From the NCBI GenBank assembly GCA_947503555.1, contig CANNEE010000010.1:1-64000 (forward strand): a DNA stretch of 64,000 bases. The letters run 5' to 3'. The DNA comes from an uncultured Shewanella sp. (GTDB lineage Bacteria > Pseudomonadota > Gammaproteobacteria > Enterobacterales > Shewanellaceae). Position numbers and translations under genes: made by a program. Under the pieces are notes generated by a model, which searched no databases, was not told the DNA's origin, and saw only the letters and a program-made list of their open reading frames with translations. This document shows, one piece after another, positions 9,150 to 19,238 of this stretch (positions are counted from its first letter, which is position 1; every line of letters starts with the position of its first letter).

Positions 9150-10094
9150 TTGGATAAGATTTTTGTGGATGAAGCCGTCACCGAATTGCGGACTATCGGC
9201 GATATGTTACGTTGGGCCGTAAGCCGTTTTAATGATGCCGATGTGTATTATGGCCATGGTACAGATAACGCTTGGGATGAAGCGATTGCACTGGTGTTTC
9301 ATGCGTTACACTTGCCTGAAGAGATAGGTCAGCAGGTGATCCACTCTAATTTGACTAGTAGTGAAAAGCATAAGATCGTTGAGCTGATTATTCGCCGAGT
9401 TAAAGAGCGCTTACCTGTGCCTTACTTGACCAATAAAGCTAACTTCGCCGGTCTTGAATTTTTTGTTGATGAAAGGGTGCTGGTGCCACGCTCACCGATA
9501 GCCGAGATGATAGGTAACAGATTCAGTCCTTGGCTGTATAACAAGCCAGTGAATCGAGTGTTAGATCTTTGTACTGGCAGTGCTTGTATCGCTATCGCCT
9601 GTGCCTATGAATTTGAAGAGGCTGAGGTGGATGCGCTTGATATCAGCGAGGACGCCCTAGATGTGGCTCAGATAAATATTGAGTCCCATGGCTTGATGGA
9701 GAGAGTATTCCCAATTCAATCTGATCTTTTCTCTGCGCTGCCTAAAGGCCCACATTACGATCTTATTGTTTCGAATCCACCGTATGTGGATGCAGAAGAT
9801 TTAGCCGATATGCCAAATGAATATCACCATGAGCCTGAGCTTGGGCTGGGTTCTGGCAATGACGGCTTAGATTTAACCAAGAAAATTTTGGCAAATGCAG
9901 CAGACTATCTAACCGAAGATGGTTTATTAGTGGTTGAAGTGGGTAATTCTATGGTACATCTGATGGAGCAATATCCAGAGGTGCCATTCACTTGGGTTAA
10001 CTTTGAACATGGTGGAGATGGCGTGTTTGTGTTGACTCGAGATCAGTTAATTGAAAATCAATCACTTTTCTCTATCTACAAAGATGGTGAATAA
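9150..10094 (+). CDS. prmB: Ribosomal protein L3 N5-glutamine methyltransferase PrmB
   Basis: S-adenosylmethionine-dependent methyltransferase that modifies a glutamine of ribosomal protein L3 during 50S assembly. The SAM-binding [12 protein letters not shown] and the substrate-glutamine-binding SNPPYV motif are intact, and the [15 protein letters not shown] segment is typical. I chose a TTG start at 9150: it gives [10 protein letters not shown], the N-terminus of E. coli PrmB, a length of 314 aa (310 in E. coli), and a GGAG six bases upstream. It also leaves 79 bp for the divergent promoters with smrB. The frame is open from an ATG at 9099, which would add 17 residues absent from the family. 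Confidence 0.9.
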   Translation: MDKIFVDEAVTELRTIGDMLRWAVSRFNDADVYYGHGTDNAWDEAIALVFHALHLPEEIGQQVIHSNLTSSEKHKIVELIIRRVKERLPVPYLTNKANFAGLEFFVDERVLVPRSPIAEMIGNRFSPWLYNKPVNRVLDLCTGSACIAIACAYEFEEAEVDALDISEDALDVAQINIESHGLMERVFPIQSDLFSALPKGPHYDLIVSNPPYVDAEDLADMPNEYHHEPELGLGSGNDGLDLTKKILANAADYLTEDGLLVVEVGNSMVHLMEQYPEVPFTWVNFEHGGDGVFVLTRDQLIENQSLFSIYKDGE

Positions 10095-10172
10095 TAGCAG
10101 TCACTCATATAAATCTGAACTTGTCAGTAATAACCGCAAGTCAGTAACAGTCGCAAGCAAGTAAGGTAAAGA

Positions 10173-11270
10173 ATGTCAGGAAATAGCATAGGTCGAAATT
10201 TTTGTGTCACAACCTTTGGTGAAAGTCATGGTGTGGCGTTAGGTTGTATTATTGATGGTTGCCCGCCAGGGCTTGCGATCAGTGTTGAAGATATGCAACT
10301 GGATTTAGACCGTCGCCGTCCTGGCACTTCTCGCTATACTACTGCCAGACGTGAAGCCGATGAGGTTAAGATTCTATCGGGTGTATTTGAGGGGAAAACC
10401 ACAGGTACCTCGATAGGCCTGTTAATTGAAAATACCGATCAGCGCAGTAAAGATTACTCCAATATTAAAGATCTTTTTCGTCCCGGGCATGCTGATTATA
10501 CCTATCAGCAAAAGTATGGCTTAAGGGATTATCGAGGTGGTGGTCGCTCATCAGCTCGTGAAACGGCAATGCGTGTTGCTGCCGGAGCCGTTGCCAAGAA
10601 GTACCTAAAGCAAGTCCATGGCATTGAGATTCGAGGCTATCTGTCCCAACTTGGGCCTATCAAGGCTGAGCAAATCGATTTTGAGCAAGTTGAGCAAAAC
10701 CCATTTTTCTTTCCCGATGCCAGTAAACTTGAAGCGCTCGATGAATATATGCGTGATTTGAAAAAATCGGGTGATTCTATCGGCGCTAAAGTGAGTGTGA
10801 TGGCGACTAATGTGCCAGTAGGCCTAGGTGAGCCAGTCTTTGATCGCCTCGATGCCGATATCGCCCACGCCTTAATGGGGATTAACGCTGTTAAAGGTGT
10901 CGAGGTTGGCGATGGTTTTGATGTGGTTGAGCAAAAGGGCTCTGAGCATAGAGATTTGATGTCTCCAAAAGGGTTTGAGTCTAACCATGCCGGCGGCGTG
11001 CTAGGAGGGATTTCATCGGGGCAGCCTATTATTGCCCATATGGCGCTCAAGCCAACATCGAGTATCAGTGTGCCAGGTGAAAGCATGACAGTACAAGGTG
11101 ACACCGCTGAGGTGGTGACAAAGGGCAGGCATGACCCCTGTGTGGGAATTCGCGCTGTGCCCATTGCCGAAGCCATGTTGGCCATTGTATTGATGGACCA
11201 TCTACTCAGACACAGAGCACAAAATCAGGATGTACAGTCGGTAACGCCACAAATTGGGATGCGTGACTAA
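10173..11270 (+). CDS. aroC: Chorismate synthase
   Basis: Final enzyme of the shikimate pathway: removes phosphate from 5-enolpyruvylshikimate-3-phosphate to give chorismate, using reduced FMN. The protein has 365 aa and shows all three signatures: [14 protein letters not shown] near the N-terminus, the RPGHADYTY and GGRSSARET segments in the middle, and the late [17 protein letters not shown]. It lies 78 bp after prmB, the same order as in E. coli, and probably shares its transcript. Confidence 0.97.
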   Translation: MSGNSIGRNFCVTTFGESHGVALGCIIDGCPPGLAISVEDMQLDLDRRRPGTSRYTTARREADEVKILSGVFEGKTTGTSIGLLIENTDQRSKDYSNIKDLFRPGHADYTYQQKYGLRDYRGGGRSSARETAMRVAAGAVAKKYLKQVHGIEIRGYLSQLGPIKAEQIDFEQVEQNPFFFPDASKLEALDEYMRDLKKSGDSIGAKVSVMATNVPVGLGEPVFDRLDADIAHALMGINAVKGVEVGDGFDVVEQKGSEHRDLMSPKGFESNHAGGVLGGISSGQPIIAHMALKPTSSISVPGESMTVQGDTAEVVTKGRHDPCVGIRAVPIAEAMLAIVLMDHLLRHRAQNQDVQSVTPQIGMRD

Positions 11271-11510
11271 TTCAAGCTTAACGATTAGTTTGAATGAGTA
11301 ATTAGTTTGAGTTATTTATGATTTTGAATTAGTTATGATTTTTAATCAGCTATTAATTTGAACAAGCGACTCACTTAAATGAACTATCAGTTCTGATATG
11401 GCGATTGATGCAGCCGAGCCATTGGCTCGGCTGATTGTCACTTAAGCCTTTGGAATTAATCCCGGCACTTCATCATTTTCATCTTCCTTCACTAATTGAG
11501 AATAATAACA
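11271..11510. other. Intergenic region after aroC with a hairpin
   Basis: About 240 bp without a gene. The first part is A/T-rich with loosely repeated ATTAGTTTGA-like words. A strong hairpin CAGCCGAGCC / GGCTCGGCTG lies at 11411-11433; the following run is poor in T, so it may be an intrinsic terminator of the aroC transcript or an RNA-processing hairpin. The rest would hold the promoter of the next gene. Confidence 0.5.
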
Positions 11511-12647
11511 ATGAAAAAACAATTTCGATTAGGTCTTATGATTAACCCGCTCGCAGGGTTAGGCGGTAGCGTCGCATTAAAAGGCAGTGACGGTATCGCC
11601 ACTGAAGCATTAAAGCGTGGTGCTGAGCCCAAGGCCCATTTGCGAATGCAGCAGGCCTTGTCTGTTCTGAGCGACTATAAAGAATGTATTACCCTAGTCA
11701 CCGCATCCGGTGTAATGGGAGAAGATTTAGCTAAGCAGATGGGCTTTGATTGTGAGGTGGTTTATCAAACATCTATGCCGCAAACATCCGCTAAAGACTC
11801 GAAAAGTTTGGTTGCTGAGCTTATTGAACAAAAGTTAGATCTGTTGCTGTTTGCTGGTGGTGATGGCACCGCAAGAGATGTGTTCAGTGTTGTTGGTGAG
11901 TCTATGCCTGTTTTGGGAGTGCCAGCGGGAGTTAAAATTCACTCTGGGGTTTACGGCGTTACCCCACATGCTGCAGGTTTAGTCGTGAAGATGCTGCTTG
12001 AAGGTGAGCTTGTTAGCCTAATGAGCGCAGATGTGATGGATATCGACGAGGTGGCCTTTAGGCAAGGCACAGTCAGAGCCAAGCGTTATGGTGAAATGTT
12101 AGTCCCTGCCGAACCAAGATATGTTCAGGCGGTAAAAATGGGTGGCAAGGAGTCCGATGAGCTGGTTCTTGCTGATATCGCAGCCGAAGTGATTGAGAAT
12201 ATGGATGACGAGCTGTTCATCATGGGCAGCGGCAGTACAGTTGCCGCCGTGATGGAAGAGTTGACGCTGGATAATACGTTACTCGGTGTGGACCTTATTC
12301 AGGAGCAAGGGCTTATCGCTCAGGATGTGACAGCTAAACAGCTGGCTGAGTATATTCGCAGGGCGCAAGAGCATCAACAAGTGGTGAAACTGGTGATCAC
12401 CTTAATCGGTGGTCAAGGTCATATTTTGGGTAGAGGGAATCAGCAGCTTTCTCCTGAAGTGATTCGCTTAGTGGGTAAGGAAAATATTTTATTGGTTGCG
12501 ACCAAAACTAAGCTAAAAGCACTTGAAGGGCGGCCACTAATCGTGGATAGTGGCGACGAAGCGCTAGACCATGACTTAAGTGGCTATTATCAAGTGATTA
12601 CCGGTTACCATGACTATGTGATGTACCAAGTGGCCGATTTTGCTTAG
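11511..12647 (+). CDS. ATP-NAD kinase-family protein
   Basis: A 378-aa member of the NAD kinase/diacylglycerol kinase fold (AcoX-like branch). The nucleotide-binding motif GGDGTARD is present at about 117-124, preceded by LLLFAG, and a conserved GLMINPLAGLGG opens the protein. True NAD kinase (NadK) is a separate gene in these bacteria, so the substrate of this one is unknown; ATP-dependent phosphorylation of NAD or a related compound is only inferred from the fold. I chose the ATG at 11511; the frame can be extended five codons to a TTG at 11496. It sits between aroC and yfcL, where E. coli has other genes. Confidence 0.8.
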   Translation: MKKQFRLGLMINPLAGLGGSVALKGSDGIATEALKRGAEPKAHLRMQQALSVLSDYKECITLVTASGVMGEDLAKQMGFDCEVVYQTSMPQTSAKDSKSLVAELIEQKLDLLLFAGGDGTARDVFSVVGESMPVLGVPAGVKIHSGVYGVTPHAAGLVVKMLLEGELVSLMSADVMDIDEVAFRQGTVRAKRYGEMLVPAEPRYVQAVKMGGKESDELVLADIAAEVIENMDDELFIMGSGSTVAAVMEELTLDNTLLGVDLIQEQGLIAQDVTAKQLAEYIRRAQEHQQVVKLVITLIGGQGHILGRGNQQLSPEVIRLVGKENILLVATKTKLKALEGRPLIVDSGDEALDHDLSGYYQVITGYHDYVMYQVADFA

Positions 12648-12732
12648 CATTTTTAGCTTGGCAGTCTATAGGCAAAATAGAATTAATAAAGATAATTAGC
12701 ACAGCAAGATTAAAGAGAAAACTGGAGCAGAA

Positions 12733-13002
12733 ATGTTAGAGAAGTATGAGCAAACATTAGAGCAGTGGATTGCATCTAACCTAGAAAACGGCGATGACGA
12801 TGCAGTGTTTGCAAGTGGTTACCTACAAGGCCATGTGGCTGTGGTACTGTCTCAATTAGAAGATGATGGTGATGAAAGCTACAATGCCCTTGAAGCTAAA
12901 ATGCAGCCTTGTATTGAGTTAGCCAAGGAAGAGCTTGAAGAGTCAGACTTTGTATTAGTCGAACAAGCTTGGAGCGAACTCAGCAAGCTGCTGCAAGCCT
13001 AA
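12733..13002 (+). CDS. YfcL family protein
   Basis: Small acidic protein of 89 aa matching the YfcL family, whose function is unknown. It begins LEKYEQTLEQWIASN and has conserved DAVFASGYLQGHV and a helical acidic C-terminus. E. coli yfcL lies next to mnmC and fabB, as here, which supports the assignment. A good ribosome binding site (GGAG) is six bases before the ATG. It ends at a strong terminator. Confidence 0.85.
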   Translation: MLEKYEQTLEQWIASNLENGDDDAVFASGYLQGHVAVVLSQLEDDGDESYNALEAKMQPCIELAKEELEESDFVLVEQAWSELSKLLQA

Positions 13003-13036
13003 TCTTTTTTCGCTTGTCTCGATATAAATCTTTAGC

Positions 13037-13070
13037 AATCAGCCTTCATAGTGAAGGCTGATTTTGTTTA
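13037..13070 (+). terminator. Terminator after yfcL
   Basis: Perfect 12-bp stem AATCAGCCTTCA / TGAAGGCTGATT with a three-base loop, followed by TTTTGTTT. Confidence 0.9.
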
Positions 13071-13119
13071 TAGATAAAAAGTAGGGTCAGAGTCTGAGGG
13101 AGCTTAAAGGTAATTAGAG

Positions 13120-14007
13120 ATGGAGCAGATGCTTTTGCAAATTTTATGGCTGAGATGGCTTATTCTGGGCGCTAGTATAAATTTGATAATGGTATTTTTC
13201 GCTGAAGCTAATAGCGACTGTGATATAAATACGACAATAGAAATAGTTGAAGCAATTCAAAAAGCTTCCAATGTAGTGGAGGTTTCCAGAATACTGGGAG
13301 AGTGTGATTTGGGTTATGGCTCTTTTGCATTTGAAGTTAAACGTAGAGCCCATAAGCTTTATATTTCAGGTGAGGACTCTGAACTAGAGAAGCTTAAGAT
13401 AGCTTCCCTAGTTGCTTTATTCAGGCTGAGTAGTAATTATGTTTATATAGAGGCTTTGAAAAAAGAGTTTAAAGATAGTGAACACGGAGTCATAGAATAT
13501 TGTATTTGGAGTTATTTTTCTGGTATCAAAGACTGTAGTGTCGATGAAATAATTACTCTTAGCAAAAGAGGATTAGCCCACGCGAAGTGGGCTCTTGCAA
13601 ATTTTTCGGAAAGTAAGCTTTCTAGATTAAGCCTATTAAAAGAAGCAATGCAGAAAGGACATATTGATGCTGAAGTAGAGTACCTAATCGCTGCTATTAA
13701 TGGAGATGATGAAAAGTCTACTGCTTTCAAAAAACGTATTTTAAAAATAGCCAATTCAGGGCTTAGTATTGATAGTGAAATATACTGTCTCCGTATGCTT
13801 ACTTTAGGTGAATCACCTTTCGAGAAAGACCCTAAGTTAGCAATTGAGTTTGCGAACAGGTTTTTGAAGTACAGAAATTTGCCTGAATACTATTATATTA
13901 TTGCACTAAACTACTTTGATTTAAATGATGATGTTATGTTCTTAAAGTATATGAAAGAAGCTGCTGAGTTAGGCAGTGAAGATGCTAAGTTGTTTTTATT
14001 AGATTAA
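13120..14007 (+). CDS. Accessory secreted/anchored protein with Sel1-like helical repeats
   Basis: Protein of 295 aa that I cannot name. Residues 1-30 are hydrophobic (ILWLRWLILGASINLIMVFF then AEA), which looks like a signal peptide or anchor; a later ATG at residue 24 is a weaker alternative. The rest is helical, with segments of Sel1/TPR type: KEAMQKGHIDAEVEYLIAA in the middle and KEAAELGSEDAKLFL at the C-terminus. Such solenoids usually bind other proteins. The gene lies after the yfcL terminator and before mnmC, breaking a conserved neighbourhood. It is visibly richer in A/T than its neighbours and is bracketed by pieces typical of REP-associated transposases, so it is probably acquired. 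Confidence 0.7.
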   Translation: MEQMLLQILWLRWLILGASINLIMVFFAEANSDCDINTTIEIVEAIQKASNVVEVSRILGECDLGYGSFAFEVKRRAHKLYISGEDSELEKLKIASLVALFRLSSNYVYIEALKKEFKDSEHGVIEYCIWSYFSGIKDCSVDEIITLSKRGLAHAKWALANFSESKLSRLSLLKEAMQKGHIDAEVEYLIAAINGDDEKSTAFKKRILKIANSGLSIDSEIYCLRMLTLGESPFEKDPKLAIEFANRFLKYRNLPEYYYIIALNYFDLNDDVMFLKYMKEAAELGSEDAKLFLLD

Positions 14008-14063
14008 GCATGTTCATAAGACCATGTTTATAAGACACCCATGATAAATTGCTAGTTTTTTGG

Positions 14064-14130
14064 CCTCCTACTAAGCTTTAATGATTAGCTTGAGTAGGAG
14101 GTTGTTATGCCTCGTTCACGTGGCAGTTAG
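14064..14130 (+). mobile_element. Relic of a REP-associated tyrosine transposase locus
   Basis: A long imperfect palindrome (14064-14101: CCTCCTACT, AAGCT, loop, AGCTT, AGTAGGAGG) is followed six bases later by an ATG whose frame reads MPRSRGS and stops at 14130. REP-associated transposases often start with MPRxR behind such a palindrome. The GGGTCAGAGT word at 13084-13093 is also commonly found upstream of these genes. I infer that most of the transposase gene has been lost. Confidence 0.45.
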
Positions 14131-14220
14131 ATATGTTTTTCTCTATATTCTCTATATTAGCATCACCCTACTCGCATTGTTGTAGTTGAGGGGCTTGCTT
14201 ATAAACAATGGGAAGGTGAA

Positions 14221-16560
14221 TTAAAACTTCACCGCTTTACCTTTGATAAGCTTTCTTAACCACATTCTGTTGGGACTGAGTAGCGATAGGGTGTGGTAAT
14301 CGATACAGCTTTGCTGATTGCAGATGATTCTTGCTAGGGCTTCTGCCGCCAGAGGGCCTGAGCTGAGTCCTCGTGAGCCTAAGCCACCAAGTAGGTACAG
14401 CCCATCATAGCTAGGTGGAGTAGTGTGCTGCCAAAATAGACCGCTAGGTTTTTTCTGGGAGCGGCCGGGTTTGCTCTCATTGCATGCAGTTTGTTTGCTT
14501 TTATCTAAGTAAAGCGTTTTGAGCGAGTCAATATTAGGTGCAAGGCCTACCATAGGAGCATGATCTCGCGTCACCATGCGCACCCCCACTCGTGCACTAT
14601 TCGCACTAATATCGATATCATTTAACCAATCACTATTGGGATAGCTTTGGTGCATCTTATCTGCATTATCCAGTTGCTCTTGTGGGCAGTAATCTAGCTG
14701 ATTGGCACTTTGGTTTGTGCCTAATTTTACATAGCTAGCACCAACACAATGTAGGCCTTGATTGGCTGGGGTGAGATAACCGATAGAGCAGAGCACTGTG
14801 GCCAGTTTACTGAGCTTGGCCTGCGCTGGAATATGACTGACTTGTCCGCGAAATCCTGAGATTTGCAATGCTCTGGTTTGCTCAAATCGATTGATCCCTT
14901 CGCCATTGGCTAACACTAGTTTTTTGAAGGGTCCAAAGCACTTTTCATCTGACTCATCATCAGCATTGTCATCTGAATTATCATTAGCACTCCCGGTTTG
15001 ATGCAGGTACCAAAGTCCATCTTTTTGACTAATGCGGGTGATATGGGTGTTGAAGTGGCTGTGAACGAGTCCACTGATGGATGCTTGTGCAAAGGCTGCC
15101 TTGGCAAATTCATGGGGACACACCCAGCCGCCAAGCGGGTAAAAGATCCCTTGCTGGTTAACCTCAAGGTTAGCTAAATCATTTGCCTCAACTGCGGAAA
15201 CAGGTCTTGCGATTTGTCTAGGCCAAGCTTGGCCTTGAATAATTTTATCAATCCGTTTGCTGCTTCTATCATCATGACCTGTGTGGAGTACGCCGCAAAA
15301 GTCATAGCCTATTTGATGGCCTTCTTGTGCTAGGTACTCAATCAGGCGGCGACTATAGAGAAAGGCCTGCTGGTAAAATTGGCTCAGAGTATTGTTTTCA
15401 GGCGTCAGTAGGGGATAAATCGCGCCTTGCTTGTTTCCAGAGGCGCGCTGAGCAAGCTCACTATCTTGACAGAAAAAGTGCAGGGACTGGCCCTTTTGAG
15501 TCAATGACAAGGCTAATGCACAACTTGCAAGGCCACCGCCAATGATGGCAATACCGGGGGGATTATTACTGCTTTGTGGGTTTTGGCTAGTTTGTGTGTT
15601 TTGCTTGTTTTGTGTCGTTTGGCTGGGCTCAGCAGGCTGAGCAAGTATCGATTTCCCCTGACAGTGACCATGTTGCTCCGCGGCCTCAAACCTAAGTGCG
15701 TTGCGCTCTTGAATGATAATGGGGTCACTAAGCTGGCTATTGGCAGTATTGGCAGCTTGCATATTCAAAATTTCGCTCGCTAATGGCACTATTGCGAGGC
15801 CAACTTGCGAAAAGGCGCTTCGACATGTCGGGGCAATATCATTGCCAAGACTCACTACTCTTGCATTATCTTGACTTAGGCGCGCGATTTGCCACAGCAG
15901 GCTTAGGTTGTTTTTAGTTTGAGAGAGTTGACTTTGATAGAGTTGACTTTGATAGAGCCTATTAAGCGCTGTGCTGGATATGAGCCAATTACTAAACAGT
16001 GACAGCTGTTGAGCAGGTGTTTGTTTAAGTGCATCACTGAGCTCGCCAATATGCAGCTGGACAGATAACTGCTGACTTCCTAGACCTACCAAAGGCTGAA
16101 TTCCCTTTATCATCAACATTTGATTATTGATAAGTTCTTTGCAGATATTCGCAATAGGAGAGCTTTCTTGTGTGAGTCCATATTGATGCCAGTTTGCTAT
16201 CGCCTGTTCAATGTCGGTGGCATTATCTACTGCCGGCGATGATTTCGCCTCATCTAGCTCGAGGTAGAGGCTAATCGCGAGTGAGCTGGCAGAGCAAAGC
16301 TGCTGATGAAGGTAGATAATCAGGGGTAACAGCTCTAGGCTTTGAGCACCCATTAAGCCTAATTGATTGCTTGAGTCATTAGACTGAGTATTGGCCACTA
16401 AGTGACACAGTCTTGTTAGGCTAACCTTGCACAGCTTAGTGTTTTTTATATAACTTGCTGGCAAATCATGAAGTAAGGCGTCACAATTACTGGATATTTT
16501 CGGGCTGTTTGGCTGTTTTATCGTCGACAATCTGGTTTGCTCTTGGTAGTAAGGTCTCAC
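14221..16560 (-). CDS. mnmC: MnmC-type tRNA modification enzyme with intact oxidase and degenerate methyltransferase domain
   Basis: MnmC finishes the 5-methylaminomethyl-2-thiouridine at the tRNA wobble position: a C-terminal FAD domain removes the carboxymethyl group and an N-terminal domain methylates the amine. This protein has 779 aa (668 in E. coli). The C-terminal part (336-779) has the FAD motif IAIIGGGLASC, RASGNKQGAIYPL, GWVCPHEFA and LGGLGSRGL and looks active. The N-terminal part aligns only loosely: the glycine-rich SAM loop is replaced by LGLMGAQSLE and the catalytic DGFAPxKNPxMW motif is absent (about 186-200 reads SLFSNWLISSTALN). A Gln/Thr/Asn-rich linker (310-334) joins the halves. 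The place between yfcL and fabB is as in E. coli. Confidence 0.8.
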   Translation of the reverse strand: MRPYYQEQTRLSTIKQPNSPKISSNCDALLHDLPASYIKNTKLCKVSLTRLCHLVANTQSNDSSNQLGLMGAQSLELLPLIIYLHQQLCSASSLAISLYLELDEAKSSPAVDNATDIEQAIANWHQYGLTQESSPIANICKELINNQMLMIKGIQPLVGLGSQQLSVQLHIGELSDALKQTPAQQLSLFSNWLISSTALNRLYQSQLYQSQLSQTKNNLSLLWQIARLSQDNARVVSLGNDIAPTCRSAFSQVGLAIVPLASEILNMQAANTANSQLSDPIIIQERNALRFEAAEQHGHCQGKSILAQPAEPSQTTQNKQNTQTSQNPQSSNNPPGIAIIGGGLASCALALSLTQKGQSLHFFCQDSELAQRASGNKQGAIYPLLTPENNTLSQFYQQAFLYSRRLIEYLAQEGHQIGYDFCGVLHTGHDDRSSKRIDKIIQGQAWPRQIARPVSAVEANDLANLEVNQQGIFYPLGGWVCPHEFAKAAFAQASISGLVHSHFNTHITRISQKDGLWYLHQTGSANDNSDDNADDESDEKCFGPFKKLVLANGEGINRFEQTRALQISGFRGQVSHIPAQAKLSKLATVLCSIGYLTPANQGLHCVGASYVKLGTNQSANQLDYCPQEQLDNADKMHQSYPNSDWLNDIDISANSARVGVRMVTRDHAPMVGLAPNIDSLKTLYLDKSKQTACNESKPGRSQKKPSGLFWQHTTPPSYDGLYLLGGLGSRGLSSGPLAAEALARIICNQQSCIDYHTLSLLSPNRMWLRKLIKGKAVKF

Positions 16561-16673
16561 TTTGGGGGCTATTTTACTCAGGTTTGTGGAAAGCTGACCA
16601 CTTTATTGATTTAAAACAGATACCATTAGGCCTGCAATTTGGGTACTCATATGTACGGAATGGATAGTTAAAA

Positions 16674-17885
16674 ATGAAAAGAGTCGTAATCACCGGTATT
16701 GGCATAGTGTCAAGTATCGGTAATAACAAGCAAGAAGTGACAGAATCATTAAAGGCTGGTCGCAGTGGTATCACTCGTTCAGAGCAGTTTGAAGAGATGA
16801 AGCTTCGTAGCCAAGTATGGGGCGATATCAAAATCGATCCAGCTGAGCATATCGATCGTAAAGCGCTACGTTTTATGGGTGATGCGGCGGCTTATGCTTA
16901 TCTTGCTATGCAAGAAGCGATTGCAGATGCCAACTTAACCGAAGAGCAATACTCTGACCCTCGCGTAGGTCTGATTGCAGGTACAGGTGGCGCATCATCA
17001 GCTAACCAAGTTCAAGCGGCTGATACCCTAAGAGCTAAAGGTGTTAAGCGTGTTGGCCCTTATATCGTGCCTCGTATTATGTCGAGCACATCAAGTGCTT
17101 GTTTGGCAACACCATTTAAGATTAAAGGTATGAACTATTCTATTAGTTCTGCCTGTGCGACCAGTGCTCACTGTATCGGTCACGCTGTAGAACTTATCCA
17201 AATGGGTAAGCAAGATATGGTTTTTGCTGGCGGTTCTGAAGAAGTTGATTGGACACTTACCATGGGCTTCGATGCTATGGGTGCATTGTCAACTAAGTAC
17301 AATGACACGCCAGAAAAAGCATCTCGTACCTATGATGCAGACCGTGATGGTTTTGTTATCTCTGGTGGCGGCGGTATCGTTGTTGTTGAAGAGCTTGAAC
17401 ATGCATTGGCTCGTGGTGCTAAAATCTATGCTGAAGTGTTAGGTTATGGCGCATCTTCTGACGGTTACGATATGGTTGCACCATCGGGTGAAGGCGCTGT
17501 TCGTTGTATGCAGATGGCCCTTACCGATGTCGACACTAAAGTTGACTATGTTAACACTCACGGTACTTCTACCCCTGTTGGTGATGTACGTGAATTAGAA
17601 GCGATTCGCGAAGTCTTTAGCGAAGAGTTGCCGCCGATTGCGTCGACTAAGTCATTGACTGGTCACGCGCTAGGTGCTGCTGGTGTTCACGAGGCGATTT
17701 ACAGCCTTATCATGATGGAAAACGGTTTCATCGCACCAAGTGCCAACATCGACAATGTTGATGAGAAAGCGGCAGACATGAATATTGTTACTGAGTACAC
17801 CCCAATTGAGCTTAATACGATTATGAGCAACAGTTTCGGTTTCGGTGGCACAAACGCAACCTTAGTGATGCGTAAATATAGCTAA
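16674..17885 (+). CDS. fabB: Beta-ketoacyl-ACP synthase I
   Basis: Condensing enzyme of fatty acid synthesis, needed for unsaturated fatty acids; it joins malonyl-ACP to a growing acyl chain. The 403-aa protein has the catalytic cysteine in [10 protein letters not shown] (about residue 162) and the two active-site histidines in [11 protein letters not shown] and [13 protein letters not shown]. The C-terminal [12 protein letters not shown] is the family signature. It is divergent from mnmC, as in E. coli, and is followed by its own terminator. Confidence 0.97.
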   Translation: MKRVVITGIGIVSSIGNNKQEVTESLKAGRSGITRSEQFEEMKLRSQVWGDIKIDPAEHIDRKALRFMGDAAAYAYLAMQEAIADANLTEEQYSDPRVGLIAGTGGASSANQVQAADTLRAKGVKRVGPYIVPRIMSSTSSACLATPFKIKGMNYSISSACATSAHCIGHAVELIQMGKQDMVFAGGSEEVDWTLTMGFDAMGALSTKYNDTPEKASRTYDADRDGFVISGGGGIVVVEELEHALARGAKIYAEVLGYGASSDGYDMVAPSGEGAVRCMQMALTDVDTKVDYVNTHGTSTPVGDVRELEAIREVFSEELPPIASTKSLTGHALGAAGVHEAIYSLIMMENGFIAPSANIDNVDEKAADMNIVTEYTPIELNTIMSNSFGFGGTNATLVMRKYS

Positions 17886-17939
17886 TTATTGCCGTCGCCA
17901 AATTCGAGTGTTCGAATGCTCGAGTCAATGACAGCTAGA

Positions 17940-17971
17940 ATAAGGGAGGCCTGAGGTCTCCCTTTTTATTT
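17940..17971 (+). terminator. Terminator after fabB
   Basis: Stem AAGGGAGGCC / GGTCTCCCTT (one G-U pair) with a three-base loop and TTTTTA tail. Confidence 0.85.
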
Positions 17972-18069
17972 GTCTGCATTAAGTGGTGGTTATTTATCAG
18001 TATGCTAGGTATGAACTCTGGTAAGATACAAACATCTGTACCTTGACTCCTTGAAGTATTGAAAAGCTT

Positions 18070-19236
18070 ATGAAAATTATCGCCGATGAGAACATGCCCT
18101 ATGTTGAAGAGCTCTTTAGTGAGTTGGGTGATGTCGTCAGGCTCGATGGCCGAACGCTAACCGCGCAGGCAGTTCAAGATGCCGATGTGTTGTTAGTACG
18201 CTCTGTGACTCAGGTTAATCCAAGCTTATTAGCGCAAAATAGCCAGCTTAAGTTTGTTGGTAGCGCCACCATAGGGACAGATCATATCGATAAAGCTTAT
18301 TTGAGTGAGCGTCAAATCCCTTTTTTCAGTGCCCCAGGTTGTAATGCCACATCTGTCGGAGAGTTTGCGTTTATCGCCATGTTAGAGCTGGCAAAGCGCT
18401 ATCAAACCCAACTTGTTGGCAAAACCGTTGGTATTGTGGGTGCTGGTAATACCGGCTCGGCGTTGGCCAAGTGCTTAGATGCCTATGGCATTAAGGTATT
18501 GCTCAATGACCCTTTGCTGGAGCAGGCGGGAGATAAGCGCGAGTTTGTGAGCTTAGATGAGCTTATCGAACGCTCAGATGTGGTTAGCCTCCATGTGCCA
18601 TTAACAAAACAGGGTGAACACAAGACTTGGTATCTGTTTGATGAAGATAAACTAAGCAGACTGCGTCAAGGGGCATGGCTGCTTAATTGTTGTCGTGGTG
18701 AAGTGATTGACAATAACAGCCTTATCAAAGTCAAAGGCCAACGTCCTGACCTTAAGTTGGTGCTCGATGTGTGGGAAGGTGAGCCTAACCCGATTGCCGA
18801 GCTAGTACCTCTAGTGGATTTTGCGACTCCACATATTGCTGGCTATAGTTTAGAAGGCAAGGCGAGGGGCACCTATATGCTTTATCAGCAGTTATGCCGA
18901 ATTATGAATAAACCTGCCACTAAAACCCTAACTTCGCTGTTACCAGCCTATGGATGGCAGGAGTTAGCCCTGAGTTTAGCTAAGGTGCAAAACGGTGAGG
19001 TGAATGAGTTAACCTTGGCTCGAGAGAGGCAAGTTTTGCAACTGGTGCGCAGTGTTTATGATCTTAGGGATGATGATGCCCTATTTAGAACCTGCTTCAA
19101 TCAATCTAAGGGATTTGACTTGATGAGAAAAAATCATAAACACAGAAGGGAATTTAGTGCGCTTAAGCTGGTAAACAGCCCGCAATGTGAGGTAGATTGT
19201 CTTATTAAACTAGGTTTTTCAGGAGTCGAGCAGTAA
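18070..19236 (+). CDS. pdxB: Erythronate-4-phosphate dehydrogenase
   Basis: Second step of the pyridoxal 5'-phosphate pathway: NAD-dependent oxidation of 4-phospho-D-erythronate. The 388-aa protein is a D-isomer-specific 2-hydroxyacid dehydrogenase with the Rossmann motif [12 protein letters not shown] (about 119-130) and the catalytic trio in [15 protein letters not shown] and ATPHIAGYS. The C-terminal dimerisation region is typical of PdxB. It is separated from asd by two bases, so the two are co-transcribed. Confidence 0.95.
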   Translation: MKIIADENMPYVEELFSELGDVVRLDGRTLTAQAVQDADVLLVRSVTQVNPSLLAQNSQLKFVGSATIGTDHIDKAYLSERQIPFFSAPGCNATSVGEFAFIAMLELAKRYQTQLVGKTVGIVGAGNTGSALAKCLDAYGIKVLLNDPLLEQAGDKREFVSLDELIERSDVVSLHVPLTKQGEHKTWYLFDEDKLSRLRQGAWLLNCCRGEVIDNNSLIKVKGQRPDLKLVLDVWEGEPNPIAELVPLVDFATPHIAGYSLEGKARGTYMLYQQLCRIMNKPATKTLTSLLPAYGWQELALSLAKVQNGEVNELTLARERQVLQLVRSVYDLRDDDALFRTCFNQSKGFDLMRKNHKHRREFSALKLVNSPQCEVDCLIKLGFSGVEQ

Positions 19237-19238
19237 TT

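Noticed and set aside
10637-11185. Minus-strand frame of 182 codons inside aroC
   Set aside because: Antisense shadow of a highly conserved gene; composition not protein-like and no ribosome binding site.
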